Part shown: one piece after another, positions 26,750 through 36,249 of the stretch
Numbering within the stretch: position 1 is the stretch's first letter
Layout: each line of letters starts with the position of its first letter
Source: TMED78 sp036337035
Lineage (GTDB): Bacteria > Pseudomonadota > Gammaproteobacteria > Steroidobacterales > Rariloculaceae
DNA: 64,000 nucleotides
Direction of reading: 5' to 3'
Assembly: GCA_036337035.1 (NCBI GenBank)
Contig: JAYZFC010000008.1
Location: 59,514-123,513, forward strand
Notes under the pieces: model-generated
The model's input: the letters and a program-made list of their open reading frames with translations, nothing else
The model's database searches: none
Told to the model about the DNA's origin: nothing
Translations under genes and position numbers: made by a program

Positions 26750-27427
26750 TTACTTAATTAAAGAATCTTCTAATAGCTTTAATCTTTCTTTTGAGCCAAC
26801 ATCAGTCCATAGGCCTTCATAAAATTCGCCTGAAATATATCCTTCTATAGATTTTTGTCTTAAAACTGGCTCTAATGGAAATATTTTCTGTTTTATTCCG
26901 TCAAATAATTGAGGTGATATAACACTCATTCCACTAAACGTATAAGAATCAATTATTTTGTTCTCTGTTTTCGGGATAACATGATTACCAGATAACATAA
27001 AATCACCTGTCGGATGATGATTGGGATTTTTAACTAGTATTAAATGAGCTAATTTACAATTATCAAGTTCTTTTGATGGGTCTAATTCAAAATCAGAATA
27101 TAAATCAGCATTAATTAACCAGAAAGGACTTAAACCTAAGATAGGAAGAGCATTAAGAATACCACCTCCTGTTCCTAGCATTTCTGCTCCTTCATCAATA
27201 AAACAAATATTAACTCCAAGTCTGGAGCCATCTCCTAAGTAATCTTTTATTTGATATCCTAGCCAAGATATATTTATAACTATATCTGTAATTCCTGCAT
27301 CTCTAATTCTAATAATATTGTATTCAATTAAAGGGATATGATTAATTTTAATCAGTGGTTTAGGAATCTTTTCTGTCAATGATCCCATTCTTTTTCCTCT
27401 TCCAGCTGCTAAAATCATTGCTTTCAT
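26750..27427 (-). CDS. MurU-like sugar-1-phosphate nucleotidyltransferase
   Basis: This 225-residue protein has a GT-A-like nucleotidyltransferase fold. Its NTP-binding motif is MILAAGRGKRMGSLTEKIPK, with catalytic Lys in KPLI. The segment INISWLGYQIKDYLGDGSRLG, the GTGGGILNALPIL loop and the metal-site Asp in WLINADLYSDF match the MurU subgroup (N-acetylmuramate-1-phosphate uridylyltransferase). RmlA or ManC relatives fit less well. It is 11 bases downstream of the GlmM-like mutase, which in turn overlaps the GlmS-like gene. I infer that it activates the amino-sugar 1-phosphate made by those two; the nucleotide and sugar are not shown. Confidence 0.82.
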   Translation of the reverse strand: MKAMILAAGRGKRMGSLTEKIPKPLIKINHIPLIEYNIIRIRDAGITDIVINISWLGYQIKDYLGDGSRLGVNICFIDEGAEMLGTGGGILNALPILGLSPFWLINADLYSDFELDPSKELDNCKLAHLILVKNPNHHPTGDFMLSGNHVIPKTENKIIDSYTFSGMSVISPQLFDGIKQKIFPLEPVLRQKSIEGYISGEFYEGLWTDVGSKERLKLLEDSLIK

Positions 27428-27438
27428 AATATTGATAG

Positions 27439-28761
27439 TTATTTAGCACTCTTTGATAAAATATTAATTAAATTTTCTTTCAAAAAAATGAAATTATTTT
27501 TATCTCTATAATCATAATATATTCTTATCACAGGATCCCACATAGACTTCCTTATAATTAGTTTTTCGTAATTTTCCTTAAGTATAGGCTTAATACTAGC
27601 TCTCACTCTTTGTAATTCTATATTTGGGTACTTTTCGATACTTATATTTTCCTGAATACGCTCATAATGCTCTAAACTATATAATTCTTTATCTAAATTA
27701 GCTTGGTAATGAACAATTAATAGTAAGAAGTTTTGCATCGCTAAAAATCCATCCATTGACTTACTGTATTTTGGAAAATGGAAATGGCCTGAAGGTTCGC
27801 AACCTAAAACAGCGTTACTATCCTTTACAGCATTTACTACAAACCTATCACCTACCTCGGTCTCTATTAGCTCACCTCCAATATCAATAATATTATGCTT
27901 TAGAGCTAGATTAGATATTTCTGATACTACAGCCTTATTACTTGATTTATCTTTATCTAATTTAAAAAATAAACATGCTAATTTCTCAGTCTCAATTATT
28001 CCATATTCTTTGCTTACAAAAATAGCTCTATCTCCATCTCCATCAAAAGCAATACCATAATCGTAATTATTAAGTCTAACTAAATTTAAAAGATCTTTTC
28101 CATGAAGCGCGCCACAATCTAAATTAATATTATCTCCGCTAGGAGTATTATTGATAAAAGTTAGATCTTTATTATTGTTTAATAAATTACTCAAATTGCT
28201 AAAAGCACCATTACCACAATCAATAAGAATTTTAATACCTAAGCTCTTTTTTATAATAGGATCTAATATTAATTCTATGTATTCATTAAAAGCCTCTTTT
28301 AAAAAAGTCTTATTACCTATAGTATTTCTTGAATTAAATATTAGATCTCCTCTATGATTATTATCTAAAATATTTTTTTCTATTTTTGATTCAATGTTTG
28401 AATCTAATTTAAATCCATTTGAGCCAAACATCTTAATTCCATTATCATTATATGGGTTATGGGATGCTGTAATCATAATCCCCATAGAAAAATCTTTTAC
28501 CTCTAATAGTTTTGACATTCCAGGAGTTGGTAAAACTCCAGTGATAACAACATTGATACCTTTAGCTAATAATATTGATGTTATTAAATCTTCTATTAAC
28601 ACGCCTGAAGATCTTGTATCCCTAGATATTAAAATAGGCTCTTTTAGATTTTCTGAATTATATACATCAGCTAGAGCACAGCTAAATTTTGAGATAAATT
28701 CAAAGGTCATAAATTTAGTGCCAAATTGACACCTAAAACCATCACTTCCAAATATATTCAA
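27439..28761 (-). CDS. GlmM-like phosphohexosamine mutase with an altered phosphate loop
   Basis: A 440-residue alpha-D-phosphohexomutase. The active serine is in MITASHNPYNDNGIK (Ser 100), the metal loop is FDGDGDRAIFV, and sugar-binding ETEVGDRFV and CEPSGHFHF are closest to GlmM. The last motif is unusual: where the family has R-x-S-G-T-E/D-P to hold the substrate phosphate, this protein has RKSMWDP (residues 404-410), so the flexible Gly-Thr of the loop is lost. The surrounding DNA reads cleanly with no frameshift. It overlaps the GlmS-like gene by 20 bases and precedes a nucleotidyltransferase gene. It probably isomerises an amino-sugar 6-phosphate to the 1-phosphate, with a changed substrate or reduced activity. 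Confidence 0.85.
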   Translation of the reverse strand: MNIFGSDGFRCQFGTKFMTFEFISKFSCALADVYNSENLKEPILISRDTRSSGVLIEDLITSILLAKGINVVITGVLPTPGMSKLLEVKDFSMGIMITASHNPYNDNGIKMFGSNGFKLDSNIESKIEKNILDNNHRGDLIFNSRNTIGNKTFLKEAFNEYIELILDPIIKKSLGIKILIDCGNGAFSNLSNLLNNNKDLTFINNTPSGDNINLDCGALHGKDLLNLVRLNNYDYGIAFDGDGDRAIFVSKEYGIIETEKLACLFFKLDKDKSSNKAVVSEISNLALKHNIIDIGGELIETEVGDRFVVNAVKDSNAVLGCEPSGHFHFPKYSKSMDGFLAMQNFLLLIVHYQANLDKELYSLEHYERIQENISIEKYPNIELQRVRASIKPILKENYEKLIIRKSMWDPVIRIYYDYRDKNNFIFLKENLINILSKSAK

Positions 28762-31700
28762 CTAGCATTCCTTTTGTTGGTGGCTCTATAGCCACTCTAT
28801 TCTGAATCATAGACTGACCAGAATCAATTAATGTATACATTTTATCGATAAGTTTTTCTATAAACAATATATTAGCTACAAACGAGTACTGCTGTCCAAC
28901 CTTAGGTAACTTAATAATTGGAACTGGTGTATTTACTAGATTTATTAAATCATCTTCTACAGTTAGTGAAAAGTTATCATATCTATCATCTTCATGATTT
29001 GTAACTATAATAGGTAAACTATTATGTGAAATAAGTTTTTCTATCTCAGAAAAAGCATCTTCTTGGTAACCTTGTTGCCAGATATTAGATATAAATACAA
29101 TGATTGCACTTTCAGCTGACATATCAATATGTTTATGGTTCTCTAAGACATCAAAAGCACAAGCTCTTCTCATTTTTTTAATCAATCTCTTAGAAGTAAA
29201 TTTTGATAAATTATAGTTTGTACCACTTCCTATACACTTCCAGTTTTTTCTTGTTAAAAACATTTTTGATGCATAGTCGATCGAAGAATTTATTACATTT
29301 GAATTATTTATATAGGAAGTTGCATCTATTAAAGATAGTAGTTGTTTATGCATTTCAAATTTTACTCTTTTTGAAAGATGGTTATCCTCATCTAGCATTA
29401 AAGTATTTTTAACTAATAATTTACTTGAAATATATATAGATAAAAATAGCGACCATAATGATTTTTTATATTCTTCACTACTTTCTTTATTGTAATTAAG
29501 AATATTTTCTTTTTTTATCTTAAAACTTTTAAAATCAAAGTTTATAAATTGATCTTCCTTTAAAAAATTAAGAAATGAACCTTGAGCATCTACTTTAGAG
29601 TTAGATATATAGATCCAACACGCAGAACTTTTATTATTATCATCTGGATAATCATATTCATGTGCTAACCTAATTTTTTTATTTAGATTTAATTGTGTAG
29701 CAAAATCATTAATAAAATTTACAATATTATAAGCGTATGACTCATCTACTTCCTCAAAGGCTATCAAAATTTCTTTATAATTAGATATATTTAATCTCTC
29801 AATATATTTATCATTAAAACAGCTATAAATATCCTCAAGTAAATGATCATCACTATTTAATTGCATTGAACTATTTGAATTAAATTCAGACCTAACAAGA
29901 GATGATTGGTCGTGCATATTTTCTCTAACAGCTCCAACAGTAATTGTTTTAGCTTGATGTTTGATAGTATCAATAGTTCGTCTCGTTAATTGGATTAAAT
30001 ATTCTAAATGAGAGGTTACTTGATTAAGAGATAATTTATTATTAGAAATACCATCATCTATATATTCTTTTATTAGTCTACCTAGCTTTCTGATATCTAA
30101 CGATGAGATTCCTTGATTTAGATATCCTTTATCAAGATAGTTTTCAAGCTCATTCCAGGCTACTTTAAGTTCTTTTTTTGAAAGCAAGGATTTTTTAATA
30201 TCAACAAAGTATTTTTTTCTTTCATCAAGCGCAATAGCAAGATAATAACTTAAGAATTGTCCTGCTATTACAGTAGGTAAAAAAGTGAAATATTTATTTG
30301 CAGCTGGCATATTAATTATAGAAACCTTATCCTCATCTTCTAATTCTTGTATTTCTTTAGGTATGACTTGATCTATTAATATTAAAGCTATTGAATTTCC
30401 TTCAGCTGTAAGCTTCAAAATATCATCAGAAAGATCTAATAGGCAAGATTCTGAAATTATAGTGATAAATGAATTATTTAAGTTCATATTTCTAATATCT
30501 GAAATTGATAATGAAGATACCGATTGATAACAATTCTCAGAATATTTTATTCTTAATTCGTCTGCACATACACCATTAGAAGATGCATCTCTTAATACAT
30601 ACCAAGAATTATGGATACATCCGAATTTATTTATTTTGCTGAATGAAACTTTATTTTTAATAATTTTAAAACTATCTTCTATAATTTTATTTGATTTTCT
30701 TAAATTTGATAAATCACTTATAAGCATATTTTTTTGATTTTCATTCTCAGCTAAATTGATAGAAAAGTATAAAGTTAATATATATCCAAGAATGACTTGA
30801 GCAGTATATGTTTTTGTAGAAGGCACAGCTATCTCTATATCTCTTCCTTCACCTATATAAATTGTTCCATCAACAATAAATGTTACATCCCCTTCTCTTT
30901 TATTTGCTATAGCAAGGCTCATTGCTCCTCTCTGTTTCGCCTTTTGAACATAAACATTTGTATCAACAGTTGTCCCAGATTGAGCAATAACAATGACTAA
31001 AGTATCTTGCATATTGGGCTCTAGGTAAAAAGCACTTCCTTCACTTGCAATATGAGGTTCTACAACTATATCGGCAATAAATTTTTTAAGCCTTGATCTC
31101 ATATACATAGACATTGCTACTGCAGCTGTATAACAAGTTCCCATCCCTGTAATAATAATTTTTTTGATCTTTCTGTTTTTTAAACTGGTGATAATAAATT
31201 CTGGAACTTGGCTATTATTCATTGATATAGCTGAAATAAGGCCACTCTCTTTAATCACTTTTTCTGGTTGAAGATAGCCATTGATAGTTCTTTCTACAAT
31301 ATCCGATGTTTCATAAATTTCCTTCTCTAAAAAGTGTTTGAAGCCCCTTTTATCTATATCTCTAGTAGTAATATTAGTTACCTGTAGATCATTTGAATCT
31401 ATAGACCTTGTGCTCCCTGATTTATGATCAATAATTTTTAGATTTATTTGATTTGCGGTAGAAAAATTATTTGCCGATATATCCATAGCGGTATCAGATT
31501 CAACAGGTATAAAATACTTACATGTCTCAACAAGACCGTAAACGTCAGATGAAAACATCATTCCGTCATACGAAAAACCTAGATATAAGCCCTGAATTCC
31601 TTTTTTTAGAAGAGTAATACTCTCAGAATTAGATGTATGTTGAAGAGATATAACAAATGAACCTGAAAACTCAGATGCCATTTTTGATATCACATTTAAA

Positions 31701-32683
31701 TCAGGAGAGCTCTCATTTATAAGATATGCAGGTATTGCTAGTCCATCATTAGTACAATCTAGAGAATTTATTTTTTCTTCATTAATCTTTTTAGCTTTAT
31801 TGATTATATCTTTATAGTTATATATGTCTCCATTTAATAATGCTAAAGATTGATATTTTTTGTCTGTAGAGCTACTAACTAAAGAAATTGGGTGAGCATT
31901 ATTTATGTTGACAGCTCCAACAGAAGCCCATCTTGTATGAGCCATTATTGTTGCTGACTTGATATCAGAATCATTTAATAATTTATTAAATAATAAATTA
32001 TTTTTTATAAGACTTCTTATTTGAGATGCATTATCTCCGAGTCCGCCTATACTATTACAAACTTTAAACGTAAATGTATGAGTTCTATAATTGATATTAT
32101 CAAAAGAATGATAGGATTCTTGTTGAGCATCTATTTGGGGTTGAGCTACAAAACAATCATCAGAATCTAATGAATTAATTACAATAGATAATCCTAATGA
32201 GTCTCTCCCTCTTAACTCAAGTCTATTATCTATAGCATGAATTACCTTGCACAAGTCTTTATAAAAAATTATCTTATAGTCATCAATTTCTGAAATATTA
32301 GAATTTGATAAATCTTCAATTGTTTTAACCCATCTGTGAATCTCCTCTGATAAAAACCAGTGAGCATCCATCATTTGTTCACATTCTTTTACAGCTTGCT
32401 TGTATGGACTAAGAGATGCACTTTTATCAATGCTTGAAATTACTAATCTTTTTTTTGTTATAAATAACTCTAATGAAGTACAAATATTACTTAATTCTTC
32501 CCTTTCTGATAAATTTTTACAAAATCTTAAAAAGTTAATATTCGACTTATATTTCCATGCTAACTCAAGAAGCTCTTCAGACTTTAGTTGTTCATTTTCA
32601 ATAATTTTTTTAAAATCTAATAAAAGTACTTCGGAACCTAAAGTAAAATTTTTATTAAAAATAGTGCCCGCTATCCCGCACAT
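28742..32683 (-). CDS. Oversized GlmS-like glutamine amidotransferase / SIS-domain protein (1313 aa)
   Basis: Ordinary GlmS (about 609 residues) makes glucosamine-6-phosphate from fructose-6-phosphate and glutamine. Here the nucleophile Cys2 is in MCGIAGTIF. About 135 inserted residues separate it from the next GlmS motif, LELRGRDSLGLSIV near 155-168. AHTRWASVGAVN (248-259) and NGDIYNY complete the glutaminase half. GFKHFLEKEIYET (447-459) leads into the first SIS domain, with ITGMGTCYTAA near 511 and IAQSGTTVDTN near 566. A degenerate second SIS-like region follows (about 670-830). After roughly 280 residues of unknown sequence comes another SIS-like domain from 1148 (CIGSGTNYNL, with ENHKHID resembling the GlmS GELKHGP segment). 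Its ATG overlaps the upstream epimerase stop by one base. Function as a specialised amino-sugar synthase is inferred. Confidence 0.82.
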   Translation of the reverse strand: MCGIAGTIFNKNFTLGSEVLLLDFKKIIENEQLKSEELLELAWKYKSNINFLRFCKNLSEREELSNICTSLELFITKKRLVISSIDKSASLSPYKQAVKECEQMMDAHWFLSEEIHRWVKTIEDLSNSNISEIDDYKIIFYKDLCKVIHAIDNRLELRGRDSLGLSIVINSLDSDDCFVAQPQIDAQQESYHSFDNINYRTHTFTFKVCNSIGGLGDNASQIRSLIKNNLLFNKLLNDSDIKSATIMAHTRWASVGAVNINNAHPISLVSSSTDKKYQSLALLNGDIYNYKDIINKAKKINEEKINSLDCTNDGLAIPAYLINESSPDLNVISKMASEFSGSFVISLQHTSNSESITLLKKGIQGLYLGFSYDGMMFSSDVYGLVETCKYFIPVESDTAMDISANNFSTANQINLKIIDHKSGSTRSIDSNDLQVTNITTRDIDKRGFKHFLEKEIYETSDIVERTINGYLQPEKVIKESGLISAISMNNSQVPEFIITSLKNRKIKKIIITGMGTCYTAAVAMSMYMRSRLKKFIADIVVEPHIASEGSAFYLEPNMQDTLVIVIAQSGTTVDTNVYVQKAKQRGAMSLAIANKREGDVTFIVDGTIYIGEGRDIEIAVPSTKTYTAQVILGYILTLYFSINLAENENQKNMLISDLSNLRKSNKIIEDSFKIIKNKVSFSKINKFGCIHNSWYVLRDASSNGVCADELRIKYSENCYQSVSSLSISDIRNMNLNNSFITIISESCLLDLSDDILKLTAEGNSIALILIDQVIPKEIQELEDEDKVSIINMPAANKYFTFLPTVIAGQFLSYYLAIALDERKKYFVDIKKSLLSKKELKVAWNELENYLDKGYLNQGISSLDIRKLGRLIKEYIDDGISNNKLSLNQVTSHLEYLIQLTRRTIDTIKHQAKTITVGAVRENMHDQSSLVRSEFNSNSSMQLNSDDHLLEDIYSCFNDKYIERLNISNYKEILIAFEEVDESYAYNIVNFINDFATQLNLNKKIRLAHEYDYPDDNNKSSACWIYISNSKVDAQGSFLNFLKEDQFINFDFKSFKIKKENILNYNKESSEEYKKSLWSLFLSIYISSKLLVKNTLMLDEDNHLSKRVKFEMHKQLLSLIDATSYINNSNVINSSIDYASKMFLTRKNWKCIGSGTNYNLSKFTSKRLIKKMRRACAFDVLENHKHIDMSAESAIIVFISNIWQQGYQEDAFSEIEKLISHNSLPIIVTNHEDDRYDNFSLTVEDDLINLVNTPVPIIKLPKVGQQYSFVANILFIEKLIDKMYTLIDSGQSMIQNRVAIEPPTKGMLVEYIWK

Positions 32684-33615
32684 TATTTAACTCCATCTAC
32701 TAACTTTCTAATACCATCTCTTAGAGAAATAGAAGGCTCCCAATCAAGTTCTTTTTTTGCATAATCATATCGCATAACCATATGTTTAATATCACCATCC
32801 CTCTCATCTAAATATATAGGTGATTTAGAATAGCCAGTAATATCTTTAAAATAATCTAAAAGCATAGTCAGACTAGTTTTTGTATTTGATCCTAATGAGA
32901 AAATATCAAACTTTTTTTCAAAACCAAGTCCTTTATCTAATGCAGATAATATATCGACTACATCTACCCAATCCCTTGTTTGTCTACCATCTCCAAAAAT
33001 TTTAATATCATTATTTTTTTCTATTGCATCTTGAAATATAGCAACAACACCTCCTTCTAAATCTGGTCTTTGCCTATAACCATAAACATTAGGAAATCTA
33101 TAAATAATAAAAGAGGTGTCTGAATGTAGTTTAAGATAGCTTAAATACTGCTCAAACCCAAGTTTTGTTAAGCCATATGGACTCATTGGATCAGTTGGGT
33201 GTTGCTCATCAACAGGGAGATATTGTGGCTCTCCATATACTGCTGAAGTTGATGCAAATAAGAACTTCTTAATATTACATTTGATACATACATTCACAAA
33301 GGCAATAGAAGCAAGTACATTTATTTTGTAAACTTTTTCAGGATTATTAATTGAAAGAAATATATCAGCACTTGCTGCTAAATGATAAACGAAATCAATA
33401 TTATGATTTATTAAAATATCTTCGATATATTTACTATCTTCAATGCAATTAACAAGATCATAATGATAATAGGTTGCTAAACTATTTTCATTCTCTTTGA
33501 GTCCAGTAGAAAGATCATCGATAACAAAAATATTATGGCCTTTTGATAGTAGAAAATCTACTAGATTGCTTCCAATAAAGCCAGATCCGCCAGTTATTAA
33601 TATATTTTTTCTCAT
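32683..33615 (-). CDS. NAD-dependent nucleotide-sugar epimerase (GalE/WbpP-like SDR)
   Basis: A 310-residue extended SDR. The cofactor motif is ILITGGSGFIGSNLVDFLL, the catalytic Ser region is FASTSAVYGEP and the Tyr-Lys pair is YGLTKLGFE. The motifs YRFPNVYG and QTRDWVDVVDI are typical of UDP-hexose 4-epimerases (GalE, WbpP, archaeal-type Gal epimerases). The exact sugar cannot be read off. Its stop shares one base with the ATG of the GlmS-like gene (TAATG), which points to coupled translation and possibly to a common pathway. Confidence 0.85.
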   Translation of the reverse strand: MRKNILITGGSGFIGSNLVDFLLSKGHNIFVIDDLSTGLKENENSLATYYHYDLVNCIEDSKYIEDILINHNIDFVYHLAASADIFLSINNPEKVYKINVLASIAFVNVCIKCNIKKFLFASTSAVYGEPQYLPVDEQHPTDPMSPYGLTKLGFEQYLSYLKLHSDTSFIIYRFPNVYGYRQRPDLEGGVVAIFQDAIEKNNDIKIFGDGRQTRDWVDVVDILSALDKGLGFEKKFDIFSLGSNTKTSLTMLLDYFKDITGYSKSPIYLDERDGDIKHMVMRYDYAKKELDWEPSISLRDGIRKLVDGVK

Positions 33616-33683
33616 TATAAATGACCCAAAAGAATTAATTATAGTCTAATTTTTAGCTTAATTTCCTACTATCTGAAAAGATA

Positions 33684-34493
33684 TCATTTTCTTAAGAATA
33701 AATTATAAGTAAATCTTGTAATAAATTTTGGTAGCATCCTTAATATAACTCTAATGAAAATATTGCACACCAAATGAAATATATTAATATAACCAATCTT
33801 ATACATCCTAAAAAATATTTTTATTTCGCCCATAAATTGAGCAATTTTTCTTCTTCTAACTATCATGTCATCGCCTGCTCGAACATGAACTAATACTTCT
33901 GGAATAGCCATAACAATAATACCCTCAACCAACATCCTAGATATCATGTCCCAATCCTCAGTATGTCTAACAGAAGAGTAGCCATCAACAGCATCATAGG
34001 CTTTTTTTGTAAACATTAGTGTTACATGATTAATAGGATTTCGCCATTTCCCAAACGAAAGTATTTCTTCATAACTTGTAGGGGTATTTCTTATCTTACC
34101 CTTGTCCTTTGGTTGATTGTGAAACTCCTCTATCCAACCTCCAACAACTTGAGCTTGACCATTTTCAATTAATTTAATTTGCTTTTCAAACCTATCAGGT
34201 ACGCAAATATCATCTGAATCCATAACGGCAATAATATCAAAAGAAGCTCTCGAGATAGCTTCCTTTCTAGATAAGGCTAAACCGCAGTTTTTATCAAGCT
34301 TTATCAGCTTAATAAAATCAATATTCTTGAAACTATCAAAAGCAATGTCTAGTTCTTCACTAAGTGGTCCATCAGCAATAATTAAAACTTCATCTGGCAG
34401 TTTCGTTTGATTTAATAAGCTATTTACAGCTTCTACAAAATAGATTGGAGAATCGGATATATATACTGACATTACAACCGAAAATTTATTCAC
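33684..34493 (-). CDS. GT2-family glycosyltransferase
   Basis: A 269-residue GT-A glycosyltransferase. The N-terminus is FSVVMSVYISDSPIYFVEAV, followed by QTKLPDEVLIIADGP, the metal/nucleotide-binding DxD-type AVMDSDDICVPDRFE, and the acceptor-side motif TEDWDMISRML near residue 180. The C-terminal 50 residues hold an amphipathic or membrane-associated stretch. This subgroup resembles amylovoran/GlcNAc-adding transferases such as AmsE. It transfers one sugar of the repeat unit on the cytoplasmic side; donor and acceptor are unknown. It sits 24 bases after the SDR gene upstream. Confidence 0.86.
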   Translation of the reverse strand: MNKFSVVMSVYISDSPIYFVEAVNSLLNQTKLPDEVLIIADGPLSEELDIAFDSFKNIDFIKLIKLDKNCGLALSRKEAISRASFDIIAVMDSDDICVPDRFEKQIKLIENGQAQVVGGWIEEFHNQPKDKGKIRNTPTSYEEILSFGKWRNPINHVTLMFTKKAYDAVDGYSSVRHTEDWDMISRMLVEGIIVMAIPEVLVHVRAGDDMIVRRRKIAQFMGEIKIFFRMYKIGYINIFHLVCNIFIRVILRMLPKFITRFTYNLFLRK

Positions 34494-34517
34494 TTTTTTA
34501 TACCCTTTAATAATATA

Positions 34518-35495
34518 TTATTCAGTTTCAAAAATATTTTTATCTCGATTATCTTCTAGAAACTCATAAATAAGAGTTCTCTCGAGTCCTTGTCTCAATT
34601 CGACAGGAGGTGTAAATGATAATTCTTGAATAGAAGAATTAAATTGAGAGTTAGACATAAATTTCTTAACCCTGATACTGCTTATACTTAAATTTCTTTT
34701 TAATAAAAATGATAAAAAATCAAATAACCTTCCAATTACAATTCCTAAGATTTTTGGAAGTCTTAATCCTACCCCCTCTTTATCAAATAATATTTTTCTT
34801 GTAATTGATATCAGTTCATTCATATCAAGGTCTGGTTTATCAATATAATTATATATATGTATACCTGATTTAAATTTAATACTATACTCTAAAAATGCAG
34901 CAACATTCTCAACATATGCCATAGATTTAATATTCTTACCAGAGCCAAACATAATAAATTTTTTTGAGGCTATCTGATTTAATAAATTAAAGACATTGCC
35001 TCTATTACCCTCTCCAAAAATCACAGTTGGCCTGACAATCACTAAAGATCTATTCTTACTATCTTTTAGTTGCCATTCCTTAAAAATTTGCTCTGCTAAA
35101 TATTTAGTTCTGCCATAGTCATTGAAGAAATTTGTATCGCCATCCTCACCTGTATTTAATGGTGCAAATCCATAAACAGCAACAGAACTAGTAAAAATTA
35201 TTTTATTGATATTATGTTTATCAGCAGCATCACAAATATTGCGAGCTCCTTGAACATTAACATCATCATATAATGTTATGGGTTTAACATCATCTCTATG
35301 CACAGCTGCTAGATTGATTATTATATCTGCATCTTTAATTAAGTCTAACGAATTTTTTTTTGTTACATCAATATAGATATGGCTACTTTTTCCGCTCTGT
35401 CTATCAAAAACCATATGATCAATATTCTGTTTATCTAGTCTTTTAGATAGACTATTTCCAACAAATCCTGCTCCGCCAATAATTGCAATTTTCAT
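34518..35495 (-). CDS. NAD-dependent epimerase/reductase SDR (WbpV-like)
   Basis: A 325-residue extended SDR with IAIIGGAGFVGNSLSKRL, INLAAVHRDDV, catalytic Ser in FTSSVAVYGFA and Tyr-Lys in YGRTKYLAE. The INLAAVHRDDV/GEDGDTNFFNDYGRTK combination is found in the subgroup containing WbpV and related 4-keto-6-deoxy-sugar reductases or epimerases, which often act with WecA-type initiating transferases. The C-terminal part is hydrophobic near residues 248-268 (LGIVIGRLFDFLSFLL). It could reduce a UDP-4-keto-6-deoxy-HexNAc, or finish the Gmd product; this is not settled by the sequence. Confidence 0.78.
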   Translation of the reverse strand: MKIAIIGGAGFVGNSLSKRLDKQNIDHMVFDRQSGKSSHIYIDVTKKNSLDLIKDADIIINLAAVHRDDVKPITLYDDVNVQGARNICDAADKHNINKIIFTSSVAVYGFAPLNTGEDGDTNFFNDYGRTKYLAEQIFKEWQLKDSKNRSLVIVRPTVIFGEGNRGNVFNLLNQIASKKFIMFGSGKNIKSMAYVENVAAFLEYSIKFKSGIHIYNYIDKPDLDMNELISITRKILFDKEGVGLRLPKILGIVIGRLFDFLSFLLKRNLSISSIRVKKFMSNSQFNSSIQELSFTPPVELRQGLERTLIYEFLEDNRDKNIFETE

Positions 35496-35505
35496 AAAAA
35501 ATCTC

Positions 35506-36249
35506 TTAAATTTTTGAAATAAAATTTCTTAATTTTGGATAAATATTTGGAGTATGCTTTTTAATTATAGGTTTTATAATATCTTCTATTGACCAAAGAA
35601 ATCTTGTTGTGAAAGACGGTCTCATACTTTTATATATTTTAGATATTTTCATTCCACCATTAATGGAGTTTCTTGGAATAATATTTGAATGAGCATTTGT
35701 GATGCCATGCTTAGATATGCAACAATATTTATAACCTGCTAAGAAAACTTTCTCAACTGAATCCTCATCAACAAAACCAAATGGAAAAGCAAAAGTGGTA
35801 ATTTCTTTAGAAATTAAATCCTCAAGGAACTTTTTTGAATATATAAGCTCTTCAGTCTTTTTTTTAGAATCTATATTTAAAAAATTTGGGTGAGTTAAAG
35901 AATGAGACCCGATTTGCATATTATTATTACTAAGATTAATAACCTGGTCTTTGGTCATATAGCCATCTTTACCAAGATAATCCTTTACTATAAAAAATGT
36001 AGCAGCTGCATTAATTTCCTGAAGCTCTGGCAACACAATTTCTATATCAGAGGAATATCCATCATCAAAGGTTAAACAGATTGAGTTCTGCTTCTGATTT
36101 TCTTTTTTAAAGGCTGAATCTATCGTATCAAAAGATATTAAATCATTTTTTAGAATTTTAATTAATGTTTGTTGTGTTATATCTTCAAAATTTTCTATTT
36201 GATCCTTAACAACTCTATGCATTACTAATGTATTAATATTTTTCATCAT
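35506..36249 (-). CDS. Polysaccharide deacetylase (NodB-homology, CE4)
   Basis: A 247-residue carbohydrate esterase family 4 protein. Motif 1 with the catalytic base is ICLTFDDGYSSD, the metal-binding histidines are in GSHSLTHPNF, and TFAFPFGFVDED is motif 3. No signal peptide or membrane segment is visible, so it may act on cytoplasmic lipid-linked intermediates. It directly abuts the FemAB-like gene upstream (no gap), suggesting that de-N-acetylation and acyl or amino transfer occur on the same sugar. Similar pairs occur in exosortase-associated loci, but no exosortase gene is present here. Confidence 0.86.
   Translation of the reverse strand: MMKNINTLVMHRVVKDQIENFEDITQQTLIKILKNDLISFDTIDSAFKKENQKQNSICLTFDDGYSSDIEIVLPELQEINAAATFFIVKDYLGKDGYMTKDQVINLSNNNMQIGSHSLTHPNFLNIDSKKKTEELIYSKKFLEDLISKEITTFAFPFGFVDEDSVEKVFLAGYKYCCISKHGITNAHSNIIPRNSINGGMKISKIYKSMRPSFTTRFLWSIEDIIKPIIKKHTPNIYPKLRNFISKI

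Noticed and set aside
30797..31000. Plus-strand frames within the GlmS-like gene (also near 29203 and 32400)
   Set aside because: They are shadows of a strongly conserved coding region on the other strand and contain no domain motifs.
32684..32760. glmS-type ribozyme or riboswitch before the GlmS-like gene
   Set aside because: The upstream bases are coding sequence of the epimerase, which overlaps the start by one base, so no leader exists.
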